From: Streptomyces macrolidinus | Lineage (GTDB): Bacteria > Actinomycetota > Actinomycetes > Streptomycetales > Streptomycetaceae | Length of the DNA: 64,000 bases | Reading direction: 5' to 3' | NCBI RefSeq assembly: GCF_023887685.1 | Contig: NZ_JAMWMR010000014.1 | Coordinates: 97,644 to 161,643, forward strand | Shown: positions 8,399 through 16,967 of the stretch, one piece after another | Layout of the letters: each line of letters opens with the position of its first letter | Position numbering within the stretch: the first letter of the stretch is position 1 | Made by a program: the position numbers and the translations under genes | Notes under the pieces: model-generated | Told to the model about the DNA's origin: nothing | Seen by the model: the letters and a program-made list of their open reading frames with translations, nothing else | Database searches by the model: none

Positions 8399-9283
8399 TC
8401 AGCGGGTGGCGGAGGCCAGCCAGTCGGCGTCGATCTCGCCCTCGGCGACGATCACCGCCGGGCCTGTCATCTCGATCTCGCCGTCCGGATGTTCGGTGAT
8501 CACCAGCGTGCCGCCGGGGACGTCCACGGTGTACGTCACCGGGGTGCCCGTCACCGCCGGGTCCACGCCGTCGCGGCGGGCCGTGGCGACGGCCACCGCG
8601 CAGGCGCCCGTGCCGCAGGAGCGGGTCTCGCCGGAGCCGCGCTCGTGGACGCGCATCGCCACGTGCCGGGGGGCGCGGTCGACCACGAACTCGATGTTCA
8701 CCCCGTTCGGGTAGGCCGATGCCGGGGTGAAGAGCGGCGGGGTGAAGAGGTTGCCCGCGTGCGCGAGGTCGTCGACGAAGGCCACCGCGTGCGGGTTGCC
8801 CATGTTCACGTTGCGCGCGGGCCAGGCGCGCTCGCCGACGCTCACCGTGACCTCTCCGGCGGGCAGCAGCGCCTTGCCCATGCCGACGGTGATGTCACCC
8901 GCGCCGACGGGCCCGGCCTTGGCGATGTGGACGGTCTTCACGCCGCCGCGGGTGGCGATCGCAACGTCGCCCTCGCTCACGTGCCCGGCGCGCTGGAGGT
9001 AGCGCGCGAACACCCGCGAGCCGTTGCCGCACATCTCGGCGACCGAGCCGTCCGCGTTGCGGTAGTCCATGAACCACTCCGCCTCGTCGGCCATCTCCCG
9101 GGCCTCGGGGTGGGCGGCGGAGCGCACGACATGCAGCACACCGTCACCGCCGATGCCCGCGCGCCGGTCGCACAGGGCGGCGACGGCGGCCGGGGACAGG
9201 TCGACGGCGTTCTCGGGGTCCGGGACGATCACGAAGTCGTTCTCGGTGCCGTGCCCCTTGAGGAAGGCGATCCGCGTGCTCAT
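8399..9283 (-). CDS. dapF: Diaminopimelate epimerase DapF
   Basis: Converts LL- to meso-diaminopimelate for lysine and peptidoglycan synthesis in the cytoplasm. Streptomyces uses LL-DAP in its wall, so this enzyme mostly feeds lysine. The 294-aa product has both catalytic cysteines in their motifs: EMCGNGSRVFARY (Cys about 83) and SCGTGACAVAVA (Cys about 222), plus the N-terminal KGHGTENDFV and GGDGVL segments. Length is normal for the family. It starts at the only sensible ATG (9283). It sits upstream of rshA by 431 bp and is probably its own transcription unit. Confidence 0.96.
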   Translation of the reverse strand: MSTRIAFLKGHGTENDFVIVPDPENAVDLSPAAVAALCDRRAGIGGDGVLHVVRSAAHPEAREMADEAEWFMDYRNADGSVAEMCGNGSRVFARYLQRAGHVSEGDVAIATRGGVKTVHIAKAGPVGAGDITVGMGKALLPAGEVTVSVGERAWPARNVNMGNPHAVAFVDDLAHAGNLFTPPLFTPASAYPNGVNIEFVVDRAPRHVAMRVHERGSGETRSCGTGACAVAVATARRDGVDPAVTGTPVTYTVDVPGGTLVITEHPDGEIEMTGPAVIVAEGEIDADWLASATR

Positions 9284-9481
9284 TCCACGATCGTACGGGG
9301 TCGGAACGGCACCGCGTGCCGCCAGGGCCGCCTGATGATTGCCCTCGTCCGCCCGGGGGCGGGCCCTGTGCGCGCCACCACCGCCGCAGGGGTCGCCTTC
9401 GGCCTGGCCCCGCAGCCACAGGCCGCAGCCGCCACGGTTCCCGGACCCGCCAGGGGCCTCAGGCGCCCCGAGGCGTCGGGG

Positions 9482-10009
9482 TCAGCGCAGTCGGGCCACG
9501 CGCCATACCGCCAGGATCGCGACCGCCGCCATCACCACGGCGTACGCCAGGACGACGCGCCAGTCCGGGCGGCGGCCGGAGCCTCGCTGGGGCAGGCCCG
9601 GCCAGGTGTAGCCGACGCGGCGGGCGGCCATCATGCCCCAACCGGCCGCGCAGGAGCAGATCAGCAGGCCGAGCATGGCGACCACGGCACCGCTGTCGCC
9701 GAACTCGAAGGCCAGCGGGAAGGCGAACATCAGGGAGCCGAGCGCGGCCAGCCCCACGATGGGGGCGAGCTGCCAGATCCGCAGTCGGCGCTGCGGACGC
9801 AACTCGACCTCGACCTCGAGCCCGGAGGACAGCTCGTCCTCGTCGGGGCCGTCGTCGCTCACCGAGTCCGGAGTCTGCTCGTCGGGACCGTCGGGGCTCA
9901 GCCGGTCCCCGTCGGTGGTCGGTCCGTACCCGTCGGGACCCCGCTGGTCCTCGTCTTCCGCGATGCCGTGCTCCGTGCCGTGTGCGGTGTCACGAGGGGC
10001 GGCCTCCAT
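9482..10009 (-). CDS. Conserved small membrane protein of unknown function
   Basis: A 175-aa protein with an acidic, disordered N-terminal half (rich in Asp, Gly and Pro, about residues 1-75) and three hydrophobic helices in the C-terminal half, around LAPIVGLAALGSLMFAF, AVVAMLGLLICSCAAGW and VLAYAVVMAAVAILAVW. I do not recognise a functional family. The start at 10009 is chosen because GGGAGGG sits seven bases upstream; the frame could begin at 10072 but with no ribosome site. It lies between miaA and dapF on the same strand. Confidence 0.75.
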   Translation of the reverse strand: MEAAPRDTAHGTEHGIAEDEDQRGPDGYGPTTDGDRLSPDGPDEQTPDSVSDDGPDEDELSSGLEVEVELRPQRRLRIWQLAPIVGLAALGSLMFAFPLAFEFGDSGAVVAMLGLLICSCAAGWGMMAARRVGYTWPGLPQRGSGRRPDWRVVLAYAVVMAAVAILAVWRVARLR

Positions 10010-10114
10010 CGCCACGCGCCCTCCCAACTCTCGGACTCGATCGATCGACGCTCGATGATGGCACGCCGCCACAGGCCCTCATGACGGCCGGAGCGACCCG
10101 ATGCCATCACGTGA

Positions 10115-11053
10115 TCAGGCTGTAACCGCTCGTTCGACCAACGTCAGTGCCCGGTGCGGGAGTTCCCCGAGGTCCGCGACCGCACCGCTGAGCCAGTGCA
10201 CCCGCGGATCGCGCCGGAACCAGGAGTCCTGACGGCGCGCGAAGCGCTTGGTGGCGCGCACGGTTTCGGCGCGCGCCTCCTCCAGCGTGCACTCCCCCGC
10301 GAGCGCCGAGAGCACCTGCTGGTACCCGAGCGCACGCGACGCCGTACGCCCCTCGCGCAGACCCTTCGCCGCCAGCTCGCGCACCTCGTCCACGAGCCCC
10401 GCCTCCCACATCCGGTCGACGCGGCGGGCGATGCGCTCGTCGAGTTCGGGGCGGGCCACGTCGACGCCGATCTGCACCGTGTCGTAGACGGAGTCATGGC
10501 CCGGGAGGTTCGCCGTGAAGGGCCGTCCGGTGATCTCGATGACCTCCAGCGCGCGCACGATACGGCGGCCGTTGCCGGGCAGGATGGCCTTCGCGGCCTC
10601 GGGGTCGGCGGCGGCCAGGCGCGCGTGCAACGCTCCCGGGCCGCGCAGCGCGAGTTCCTCCTCCAGGCGCGCGCGCACCTCGGGGTCGGTCCCCGGGAAC
10701 TCCAGGTTGTCGACCGCGCCGCGGACGTACAGTCCGGAGCCACCGACCAGGACGGGCCAGCGGCCCTCGGCGAGCAGCGCGTCGATACGCGCGCGGGCGA
10801 GCCGCTGGTACTCGGCCACGGACGCCGCGACCGTGACGTCCCAGATGTCCAGCAGGTGGTGCGGCACACCGCCGCGCTCCTCGAGCGTCAGCTTGGCGGT
10901 GCCGATGTCCATCCCCCGGTAGAGCTGCATGGAGTCGGCGTTGACGACCTCGCCACCGAGGCGCTGGGCAAGGAACACACCCAGATCTGACTTTCCGGCC
11001 GCGGTCGGTCCGACGACGGCGATGACCCGGGGCGCGGGGGCTGCACTACTCAC
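10115..11053 (-). CDS. miaA: tRNA dimethylallyltransferase MiaA
   Basis: Adds a dimethylallyl group to N6 of A37 in tRNAs that read UNN codons; MiaB (12507-14027) then methylthiolates the same base, so both steps of ms2i6A synthesis are encoded close together. The 312-aa product has the N-terminal P-loop VGPTAAGKSDLG (about 14-25), YRGMDIGTAK, and the PGTDPEVR segment. The start is a GTG at 11053 behind GGGAG; an upstream extension of the open frame carries no recognisable sequence. Length is typical. Confidence 0.96.
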   Translation of the reverse strand: MSSAAPAPRVIAVVGPTAAGKSDLGVFLAQRLGGEVVNADSMQLYRGMDIGTAKLTLEERGGVPHHLLDIWDVTVAASVAEYQRLARARIDALLAEGRWPVLVGGSGLYVRGAVDNLEFPGTDPEVRARLEEELALRGPGALHARLAAADPEAAKAILPGNGRRIVRALEVIEITGRPFTANLPGHDSVYDTVQIGVDVARPELDERIARRVDRMWEAGLVDEVRELAAKGLREGRTASRALGYQQVLSALAGECTLEEARAETVRATKRFARRQDSWFRRDPRVHWLSGAVADLGELPHRALTLVERAVTA

Positions 11054-11353
11054 CGCACCAGTCTCCCAAACCCCGGGACCACTCCTCGAACCAGCCGGGG
11101 GAACGCCGCCGCCCCGGGCCGAATCCGACGAACACCGATCACTTGTTCGACACCAAGCCCGAGGCCGACCACCAACCGAGCCACGCGAGATTTCACCCGA
11201 ACAGGTAACGTATGGAGTTGATATGGGCGTTTTCGCCAGAATTCTCCGGAGGTCGAGAACGACGGAAGGGACGCGGTCGGTGTCAGCGGAGGCCACGAAG
11301 CCGACGGCGACGAGAGCGCCCGCACGTAACTCCCCTGCCAGGGAAGGTGGATC
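11054..11353. other. 300-bp divergent region between miaA and the antitoxin-like gene
   Basis: No gene is visible. The region must carry the promoters of both divergent genes. An AT-richer patch at about 11200-11225 (GGTAACGTATGGAGTTGATA) is the only candidate promoter core, and I give it low weight. Confidence 0.4.
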
Positions 11354-11620
11354 ATGGGTCTCCTGGACAACCTGAAAGCCAAGCTCGGCCCTGCCAAGGA
11401 CAAGGTCACCGACTTCGCGCAGCAGCACGAGGACAAGGTCGGGCAGGGCATCGAAAAGGCCGCGAAGATGGTCGACGAGAAGACCAAGGGCAAGTACAGC
11501 GACAAGATCCACACGGGTTCGGACAAGGCGAAACAGGCGATGGGGCGCATCGCGCACCCGGACACCGGTACGACGCCCGGCGGCCCGCCCTCGGACACGT
11601 CGCCGCCCCCCGGCATGTGA
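11354..11620 (+). CDS. MT0933/Rv0909-like antitoxin family protein, no toxin partner
   Basis: An 88-aa, highly charged protein. It begins MGLLDNLKAKLGPAKDKV and continues with alternating Lys/Glu/Asp helices and GKYSDKIHTGSDKAKQAMG, the pattern of the MT0933-like antitoxin family (PF14013) common in actinobacteria. The tail is Pro/Gly rich. A GGAAGGTGG ribosome site precedes the ATG. No toxin-sized partner gene lies on either side, so an antitoxin role here is doubtful; many Streptomyces members are solitary and unstudied. It ends in front of a strong bidirectional terminator. Confidence 0.8.
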   Translation: MGLLDNLKAKLGPAKDKVTDFAQQHEDKVGQGIEKAAKMVDEKTKGKYSDKIHTGSDKAKQAMGRIAHPDTGTTPGGPPSDTSPPPGM

Positions 11621-11666
11621 CCGCACCCGTGCCCTGACGACGGAACACGGGACCACGGGACGCACC

Positions 11667-11708
11667 GCGGCGGACGGCCGCACGGCGCACAGCCCGGCCG
11701 TCCGCCGC
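11667..11708. terminator. Bidirectional hairpin between antitoxin-like and extradiol-like genes
   Basis: A perfect 14-bp GC stem (GCGGCGGACGGCCG with its complement) and a 14-nt loop lie between two convergent genes. There is no T run, as is usual for Streptomyces terminators. Confidence 0.7.
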
Positions 11709-11749
11709 GTCCCGCGTCCGTTCGTACCGGCGCCCCGCGCCCGCGTTCG

Positions 11750-12475
11750 CTACGCCCAGGCCGCCACCAGGTAGCCCACGCCGTACGGCGCGTCGTCGTA
11801 CAGCAGGTCGCCGGTCAGTCGCGTCTGTTCGGCGGCGCCCGCGAGGATCTGCCAGGGGGCCCGGCCCAGGGCCTTCAGCTCCTGTGCCAGATCCGCGTCC
11901 AGCGCCTTGAGGGCCGCGACGTCCGCCGCCCCCAGCGCCCGCGCGACCTGCGCGTCGAAGCTCGCCGCACGCTGGTCCAGATAGCCCGGTGCCTTCAGCG
12001 ACCGGCAGGCGCTGGCGTCCCCCATGACCAGCAGGGCGACCCGCTCGTCCTGACCGGCGAGGTCCGCCCCCGTCCGGACGCATCGATCAGGGGTCAGGGC
12101 CTCCGCCACGGCGAGCCCCTCGACGGGCGCCTCGGACCACCTCGCCCACCCCAGCAGCCACGCGGCGACGGCGAGCGAGGGCGGAAGCTCACGCTCCGGT
12201 GCCACCGGGTCCGTCCCGCCGTCCGCCGTACCCAGCCGTACGTCGGTGTCGACGCCGAAGCCGCGGAACGAACCGCGGGTCCCCGCCGGGTACGGGCCCT
12301 GCTCGCTCTCCTCGGCAGGCCCCACGACCACCAGTCGCCCGGGGCGCGCGGCGGCGAGCACCCGCAGGGCGTCCGCGCACGCGGCACGGGCGCCGTCCAG
12401 TTCGGGTGCGGCGCCCGCGGCGACCTCGGGCACGAGCAGCGGCGGACAGGGGCAGACAGCAGCGGCGACAAGCAT
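11750..12475 (-). CDS. Class III extradiol dioxygenase subunit B-like protein
   Basis: A 241-aa protein that resembles the LigB-type catalytic fold of class III extradiol ring-cleavage dioxygenases. It opens MLVAAAVCPCPPLLVPEVA, with a proline/cysteine-rich segment where true LigB enzymes have iron-binding histidines (PHAP-type). Here the corresponding His is absent (CPCPP), so ring-cleavage activity is questionable. Later parts contain the LVVVGPAEES and LLVMGDASACRS strands typical of the fold. It lies just downstream of miaB (31 bp) on the same strand, an arrangement I recall as conserved in Streptomyces, and is probably cotranscribed. Function unknown. Confidence 0.7.
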   Translation of the reverse strand: MLVAAAVCPCPPLLVPEVAAGAAPELDGARAACADALRVLAAARPGRLVVVGPAEESEQGPYPAGTRGSFRGFGVDTDVRLGTADGGTDPVAPERELPPSLAVAAWLLGWARWSEAPVEGLAVAEALTPDRCVRTGADLAGQDERVALLVMGDASACRSLKAPGYLDQRAASFDAQVARALGAADVAALKALDADLAQELKALGRAPWQILAGAAEQTRLTGDLLYDDAPYGVGYLVAAWA

Positions 12476-12506
12476 GCTGCGCAGCGTAACCCCACGGGAG
12501 AGGGTG

Positions 12507-14027
12507 TCAGTCGCCGCAGCCGCACGCCCCGGCGGGCGCCGTCGGCAGCGGCTCGGGCGCGCCGATCTTCGGCAGGCCCAGCATCACCCCGGCCGGTTTC
12601 GCGGCCTCGGCCGCGTTGCGCTTCTCCCAGGCGTCTCCCGCGCGCGTGCGGCGCACGCTCAGGACGGGACCCTCGGCGAGGAGGTGGTGCGGGGCGGCGT
12701 AGGTGATCTCGACGGTCACCACGTCGCCGGGGCGCACCTCCTCGTCCGGCTTGGTGAAGTGGACCAGCCGGTTGTCGGGGGCGCGGCCGGACAGCCGGTG
12801 GGTGGCACCGTCCTTGCGGCCCTCGCCCTCGGCGACCATCAGCTCCAGCGTGCGGCCGACCTGCTTCTTGTTCTCCTCCCAGGAGATCTCCTCCTGAAGG
12901 GCGACCAGGCGCTCGTAGCGCTCCTGGACGACCTCCTTGGGGATCTGGTCCTCCATGGTGGCGGCCGGGGTGCCGGGGCGCTTGGAGTACTGGAAGGTGA
13001 AGGCCTGGGCGAAGCGTGCCTCGCGGACCACGTGCAGCGTCTGCTCGAAGTCCTCCTCGGTCTCGCCCGGGAAGCCCACGATGATGTCGGTGGTGATCGC
13101 GGCGTGCGGGATGGCGGCGCGCACCTTCTCGATGATCCCCAGGTAGCGCTCCTGGCGGTACGAGCGGCGCATCGCCTTCAGGACCGTGTCCGAGCCGGAC
13201 TGGAGCGGCATGTGGAGCTGCGGCATCACACTCGGCGTCTCGGCCATGGCGGCGATGACGTCGTCGGTGAAGTCGCGCGGGTGCGGCGAGGTGAACCGGA
13301 CGCGCTCCAGGCCCTCGATCGCGCCGCAGGCACGCAGCAGCTTGCTGAAGGCCTCGCGGTCGCCGATGTCGGAGCCGTACGCGTTGACGTTCTGCCCGAG
13401 GAGGGTGATCTCACTGACGCCCTCGGCGACCAGCGCCTCGACCTCGGCCAGGATGTCGCCGGGGCGGCGGTCCTTCTCCTTGCCGCGCAGCGCCGGGACG
13501 ATGCAGAAGGTGCAGGTGTTGTTGCAGCCGACGGAGATCGACACCCAGGCCGCGTAGGCGCTCTCGCGGCGGGTCGGCAGCGTCGAGGGGAACGCCTCCA
13601 GCGACTCGGCGATCTCGACCTGCGCCTCTTCCTGGACGCGGGCGCGTTCGAGCAGGACGGGCAGCTTGCCGATGTTGTGCGTTCCGAAGACGACGTCCAC
13701 CCAGGGCGCCTTCTTCACGATGGTGTCGCGGTCCTTCTGGGCCAGACAGCCGCCGACGGCGATCTGCATGCCCGGCCGCGAGGCCTTCTTCGGCGCGAGG
13801 CGGCCGAGGTTGCCGTAGAGCCGGTTGTCGGCGTTCTCCCGTACGGCGCAGGTGTTGAAGACGACGACGTCGGCGTCGCCGTCGGAGTCCTCGGGGGCGC
13901 GTACGTATCCGGCGTCCTCGAGCAGCCCGGACAATCGCTCGGAGTCGTGGACGTTCATCTGGCACCCATAGGTGCGCACTTCGTATGTCTTGACGCCCAC
14001 TGCCTGGCTCCGGTCGCTGCTGGTCAT
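12507..14027 (-). CDS. miaB: tRNA-2-methylthio-N6-dimethylallyladenosine synthase MiaB
   Basis: Radical-SAM methylthiotransferase acting on i6A37 of tRNA, the product of MiaA. The 506-aa protein has the N-terminal UPF0004 domain with the first auxiliary-cluster cysteine in YGCQMNVHDSERL, the others in NTCAVRENA and GGCLAQ, the radical-SAM CxxxCxxC site at about 163-170 (CNNTCTFCIVP) and a C-terminal TRAM domain. The C-terminus ends in GACGCGD. The ATG at 14027 has GGAGG only one base upstream, closer than ideal, but there is no better start before the conserved region. Confidence 0.95.
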   Translation of the reverse strand: MTSSDRSQAVGVKTYEVRTYGCQMNVHDSERLSGLLEDAGYVRAPEDSDGDADVVVFNTCAVRENADNRLYGNLGRLAPKKASRPGMQIAVGGCLAQKDRDTIVKKAPWVDVVFGTHNIGKLPVLLERARVQEEAQVEIAESLEAFPSTLPTRRESAYAAWVSISVGCNNTCTFCIVPALRGKEKDRRPGDILAEVEALVAEGVSEITLLGQNVNAYGSDIGDREAFSKLLRACGAIEGLERVRFTSPHPRDFTDDVIAAMAETPSVMPQLHMPLQSGSDTVLKAMRRSYRQERYLGIIEKVRAAIPHAAITTDIIVGFPGETEEDFEQTLHVVREARFAQAFTFQYSKRPGTPAATMEDQIPKEVVQERYERLVALQEEISWEENKKQVGRTLELMVAEGEGRKDGATHRLSGRAPDNRLVHFTKPDEEVRPGDVVTVEITYAAPHHLLAEGPVLSVRRTRAGDAWEKRNAAEAAKPAGVMLGLPKIGAPEPLPTAPAGACGCGD

Positions 14028-14121
14028 GCCTCCAGGGTAGGCGGTGTCGGGAGCGCCCCTTCCCGCGTGGCCGCCGGGTGCGGCCCACCCGCCGCGACGG
14101 GCCCTGGCTCCGACGCGCGGG

Positions 14122-14775
14122 TCAGGGCTCGATCAGGCCCGCGCGGATCGCATAGCGCGTGAGGTCCAGGCGGTCGCGCATGCCCAGCTTGTGCAGCAGG
14201 TTCGCCCGGTGCCGCTCGACCGTCTTCGCGCTGATGAAGAGGAGTTCGCCGATCTCCTTCGAGGTGTGGCCCTCGGCGACGAGCTTGAGGATCTCCTCCT
14301 CTCGATCGGTGATGGCCCGCTCGGGCAGGCCGTCGCCCCGGCGCAGGCGGTCGAGGTAGGTACGGACGAGGGCCCGCTCGACGCCGGGGCAGATGAACGA
14401 CTCGTCACGCATCGCCGCCCGGCACGCCTCGACCAGGTCGCGGTCGGCGACGGACTTCAGGACATAGCCGCAGGCCCCGGCCTTGAGCGCCTCGAAGAAG
14501 TACTGCTCGTTGTCGTGCATGGTCAGCAGGAGGATGCGCAGGCCGGGCCGTCTGCGGGAGAGTTCGCGGGCCGCCTGCAGCCCGGTCATCCTCGGCATGG
14601 CGATGTCCAGGACCGCGAGGTCGATCTCCGTGGTGCGGCTCAGCGCCACGGCCTCGGCACCGTCACCGGCCTCGGCGACGACCGTGAGGTCCGGTTCGGC
14701 GTCCAGGATGAGACGTACACCACGGCGTACGAGCGCGTGGTCGTCGGCGAGCAGGACCCGGGTCGGCGCCCTCAT
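14122..14775 (-). CDS. NarL/FixJ-family response regulator, orphan here
   Basis: A 217-aa two-component response regulator. The receiver domain has VLLADDHALVRRG at the N-terminus, the phosphoacceptor Asp in LAVLDIAMPRMTG and the Lys in GYVLKSV. The C-terminal LuxR-type helix-turn-helix contains LTDREEEILKLVAEGHTSKE and ISAKTVERHRANLLHKL, except that the first part reads ITDREEEIL. The start at 14775 is preceded by GGAGG. No histidine kinase gene adjoins it: upstream lies a divergent antiporter operon. The few in-frame residues before the chosen start look like the end of a gene that may once have been a coupled kinase, but this is speculative. Confidence 0.88.
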   Translation of the reverse strand: MRAPTRVLLADDHALVRRGVRLILDAEPDLTVVAEAGDGAEAVALSRTTEIDLAVLDIAMPRMTGLQAARELSRRRPGLRILLLTMHDNEQYFFEALKAGACGYVLKSVADRDLVEACRAAMRDESFICPGVERALVRTYLDRLRRGDGLPERAITDREEEILKLVAEGHTSKEIGELLFISAKTVERHRANLLHKLGMRDRLDLTRYAIRAGLIEP

Positions 14776-15017
14776 CGGCGACCGCCTCCGGCCGTCGCGC
14801 CCGCGCCCGTCGCGTGACCGGCTCGCCAACTGGCCTTGTTCCGTGGGCAGTCAGACGGATCGTCACCGGCTCGCCGCCACGCGAGTACCCCTGTGACCCT
14901 GCCCGTCGTGCGTCCTCCGCGTCCATCCGTCATGACACCCATAGGAACACCGTACGAGGAATGACAGCATGGCAGCCTTGTACGCGCACCCGTACAACCA
15001 TGAGCAAGGGAAGAAAC

Positions 15018-15503
15018 GTGTCTGCTCCACGCCTCCGGACGACGCCGCTGCCGGGCATCGGGGTCCAGTACGACCTCATGACGCGCGAGAACCGCCATCT
15101 GTCGGTGGTGGCTCACCGGGACGGCGCCCGCACCGTGAGCGTGTACCGAGCCGACGACCCCGACTCCTGTGCTCAGTCGCTGCGCCTGTCCGGCTCCGAG
15201 GCGGGCGCGCTGATCGACGCTCTCAAGCCGTCCCACCACAGCGCCAGTCTGCTGTACACCACCGACCTCGGACTGATCGCCGAGCGCATCGAGGTGCCGG
15301 CGGCCTCCCGCTGGAACGGACGGCTGCTGGGCGACACCCGGATGCGGACCGAGACCGGGGCGTCGATCGTGGCGGTGCTGCGCCGCGCCGAGGCGATCCC
15401 GTCGCCGACGCCGGACTTCCGGCTCGCGGGCGGCGACCGGCTGATCGTGATCGGTACCCGCGAGGGCGTGGACGCCGCCGTGGCGATCCTCGGGCAGGAG
15501 TGA
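15018..15503 (+). CDS. RCK_C (TrkA-C) regulatory subunit of a cation:proton antiporter
   Basis: A 161-aa soluble protein. The N-terminal half (LPGIGVQYDLMTRENRHLSVV) matches the KhtT-like N-terminal domain, and the C-terminal half (about 85-160) is a TrkA-C/RCK_C domain, with GDTRMRTETGASIVAVLR and FRLAGGDRLIVIGTREGV. Such subunits bind a small ligand and gate the paired CPA2 antiporter, whose gene begins four bases after this stop. GTG at 15018 is preferred because AAGGGAAG precedes it and homologues start near this residue; an ATG at 15000 is the alternative. Confidence 0.88.
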   Translation: MSAPRLRTTPLPGIGVQYDLMTRENRHLSVVAHRDGARTVSVYRADDPDSCAQSLRLSGSEAGALIDALKPSHHSASLLYTTDLGLIAERIEVPAASRWNGRLLGDTRMRTETGASIVAVLRRAEAIPSPTPDFRLAGGDRLIVIGTREGVDAAVAILGQE

Positions 15504-15506
15504 AGG

Positions 15507-16778
15507 GTGCACTCTGCTGTCCTGTTGATCGAGTTCGGTTCCATCATCCTCGCCCTCGGCCTGCTCGGCCGGTTCGCCGCCAGGCTGCGGTTCTCCCCGA
15601 TCCCGCTCTACCTCCTCGCGGGTCTCGCCTTCGGTGAGGGCGGGCTCCTCCCGCTCGGCGCGAGCGAGGAGTTCGTCGCGACGGGCGCCGAAATCGGCGT
15701 CATCCTGCTGCTGTTGATGCTCGGCCTGGAGTACACGGCCAGCGATCTCGTCTCCAACCTCAAGACGCACTACCCCTCGGGCCTGGTCGACTGCGCGCTC
15801 AACGCGCTGCCCGGCGCGCTCGCCGCGCTGCTGCTCGGCTGGGGCCCGGTGGCCGCCGTGGTCCTCGCGGGCGTGACCTGGATCTCGTCCTCGGGTGTCA
15901 TCGCGAAGGTCCTGAACGACCTCGGCCGGGTCGGCAACCGTGAGACACCGGTGATCCTCAGCATCCTCGTCCTCGAGGACCTGGCGATGGCCGTGTACCT
16001 CCCGATCATCACCGCGCTGGTGGCCGGGGCGGGTCTGGCGGCCGGAAGCCTGACGCTGGCGATCGCGCTGGGCGTGGCCGGGCTCGTCCTGTTCGTGGCC
16101 GTCCGCTACGGCCGGGTCATATCCCGGTTCGTCTCCAGCGACGACCCGGAGAAGCTGCTGCTGGTCGTGCTCGGTCTGACGATCCTGGTCGCGGGCATAG
16201 CCCAGCAGCTCCAGGTGTCGGCGGCGGTCGGCGCGTTCCTCGTCGGCATCGCGCTGTCGGGCGAGGTCGCCGAGGGCGCTCACACGCTGCTCAGCCCGCT
16301 GCGGGACCTGTTCGCGGCGATGTTCTTCGTCTTCTTCGGGCTGCACACCGACCCGAACAGCATCCCGCCGGTCCTGCTGCCCGCGCTCGCGCTGGCCGCC
16401 GTCACCGCGCTGACCAAGATCGCGACGGGGTACTGGGCGGCCCGCCGCGCCGGGATCTCCGTCAAGGGCCGCTGGCGGGCGGGCGGCGCGCTCGTGGCGC
16501 GCGGCGAGTTCTCGATCGTCATCGCGGGGCTCGCGGTGACGGCGGGCATCGAGCCCTCGCTCGGCCCGCTGGCGACGGCCTACGTCCTGATCCTCGTCAT
16601 CCTCGGCCCGCTGACGGCCCGCTTCGCCGAGCCCCTGGCGTCGCGGCTGACCGGCGCCCTCGGCCGCGGAGGCCCCGCGTCCCGGCCGGTGGCGGCGGAG
16701 GGCGAGCCGGACCTCGCGCCCGACGACGAGGCGAGTGACGCGGCTCACAGCAACTCGGAGGCTGCTCGCAACAGTTGA
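15507..16778 (+). CDS. CPA2-family K+ or Na+/H+ antiporter (KefB-like), membrane subunit
   Basis: A 423-aa integral membrane antiporter with about 12-13 hydrophobic helices. It contains the family features GLLGRFAARLRFSPIPLYLLAG and the polar helix motif LLLLMLGLEYTASDL near the N-terminus. There is no fused RCK domain; that role is taken by the adjacent upstream gene, so the pair resembles the KhtTU type of K+/H+ antiporter. The C-terminal 45 residues are acidic and probably cytosolic. Start is GTG at 15507, directly behind the partner's stop. A hairpin terminator follows. It should help with potassium or pH balance under alkaline or osmotic stress. Confidence 0.9.
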   Translation: MHSAVLLIEFGSIILALGLLGRFAARLRFSPIPLYLLAGLAFGEGGLLPLGASEEFVATGAEIGVILLLLMLGLEYTASDLVSNLKTHYPSGLVDCALNALPGALAALLLGWGPVAAVVLAGVTWISSSGVIAKVLNDLGRVGNRETPVILSILVLEDLAMAVYLPIITALVAGAGLAAGSLTLAIALGVAGLVLFVAVRYGRVISRFVSSDDPEKLLLVVLGLTILVAGIAQQLQVSAAVGAFLVGIALSGEVAEGAHTLLSPLRDLFAAMFFVFFGLHTDPNSIPPVLLPALALAAVTALTKIATGYWAARRAGISVKGRWRAGGALVARGEFSIVIAGLAVTAGIEPSLGPLATAYVLILVILGPLTARFAEPLASRLTGALGRGGPASRPVAAEGEPDLAPDDEASDAAHSNSEAARNS

Positions 16779-16792
16779 ACCGAAGCGACAGG

Positions 16793-16835
16793 AGGGCCGA
16801 CCGAGGAACTGCGGACGCGGGTCGCGGTCGGCCCT
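16793..16835 (+). terminator. Hairpin terminator after the antiporter operon
   Basis: Inverted repeat AGGGCCGACC / GGTCGGCCCT with a long GC-rich loop, 14 bp after the antiporter stop. The downstream arm runs into TTCGG. Confidence 0.65.
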
Positions 16836-16967
16836 TCGGCTGCCCACCACCTGTGACCCCATGAACTGCGGTGTTGTAGAAGTCTCTCCAGAAACATGAT
16901 CACCAAGAGGCCCGCCCGTGACCCCCGGTCGGCGGCGCCCCGCGGTACGGAGGGACAGACGAGAACG

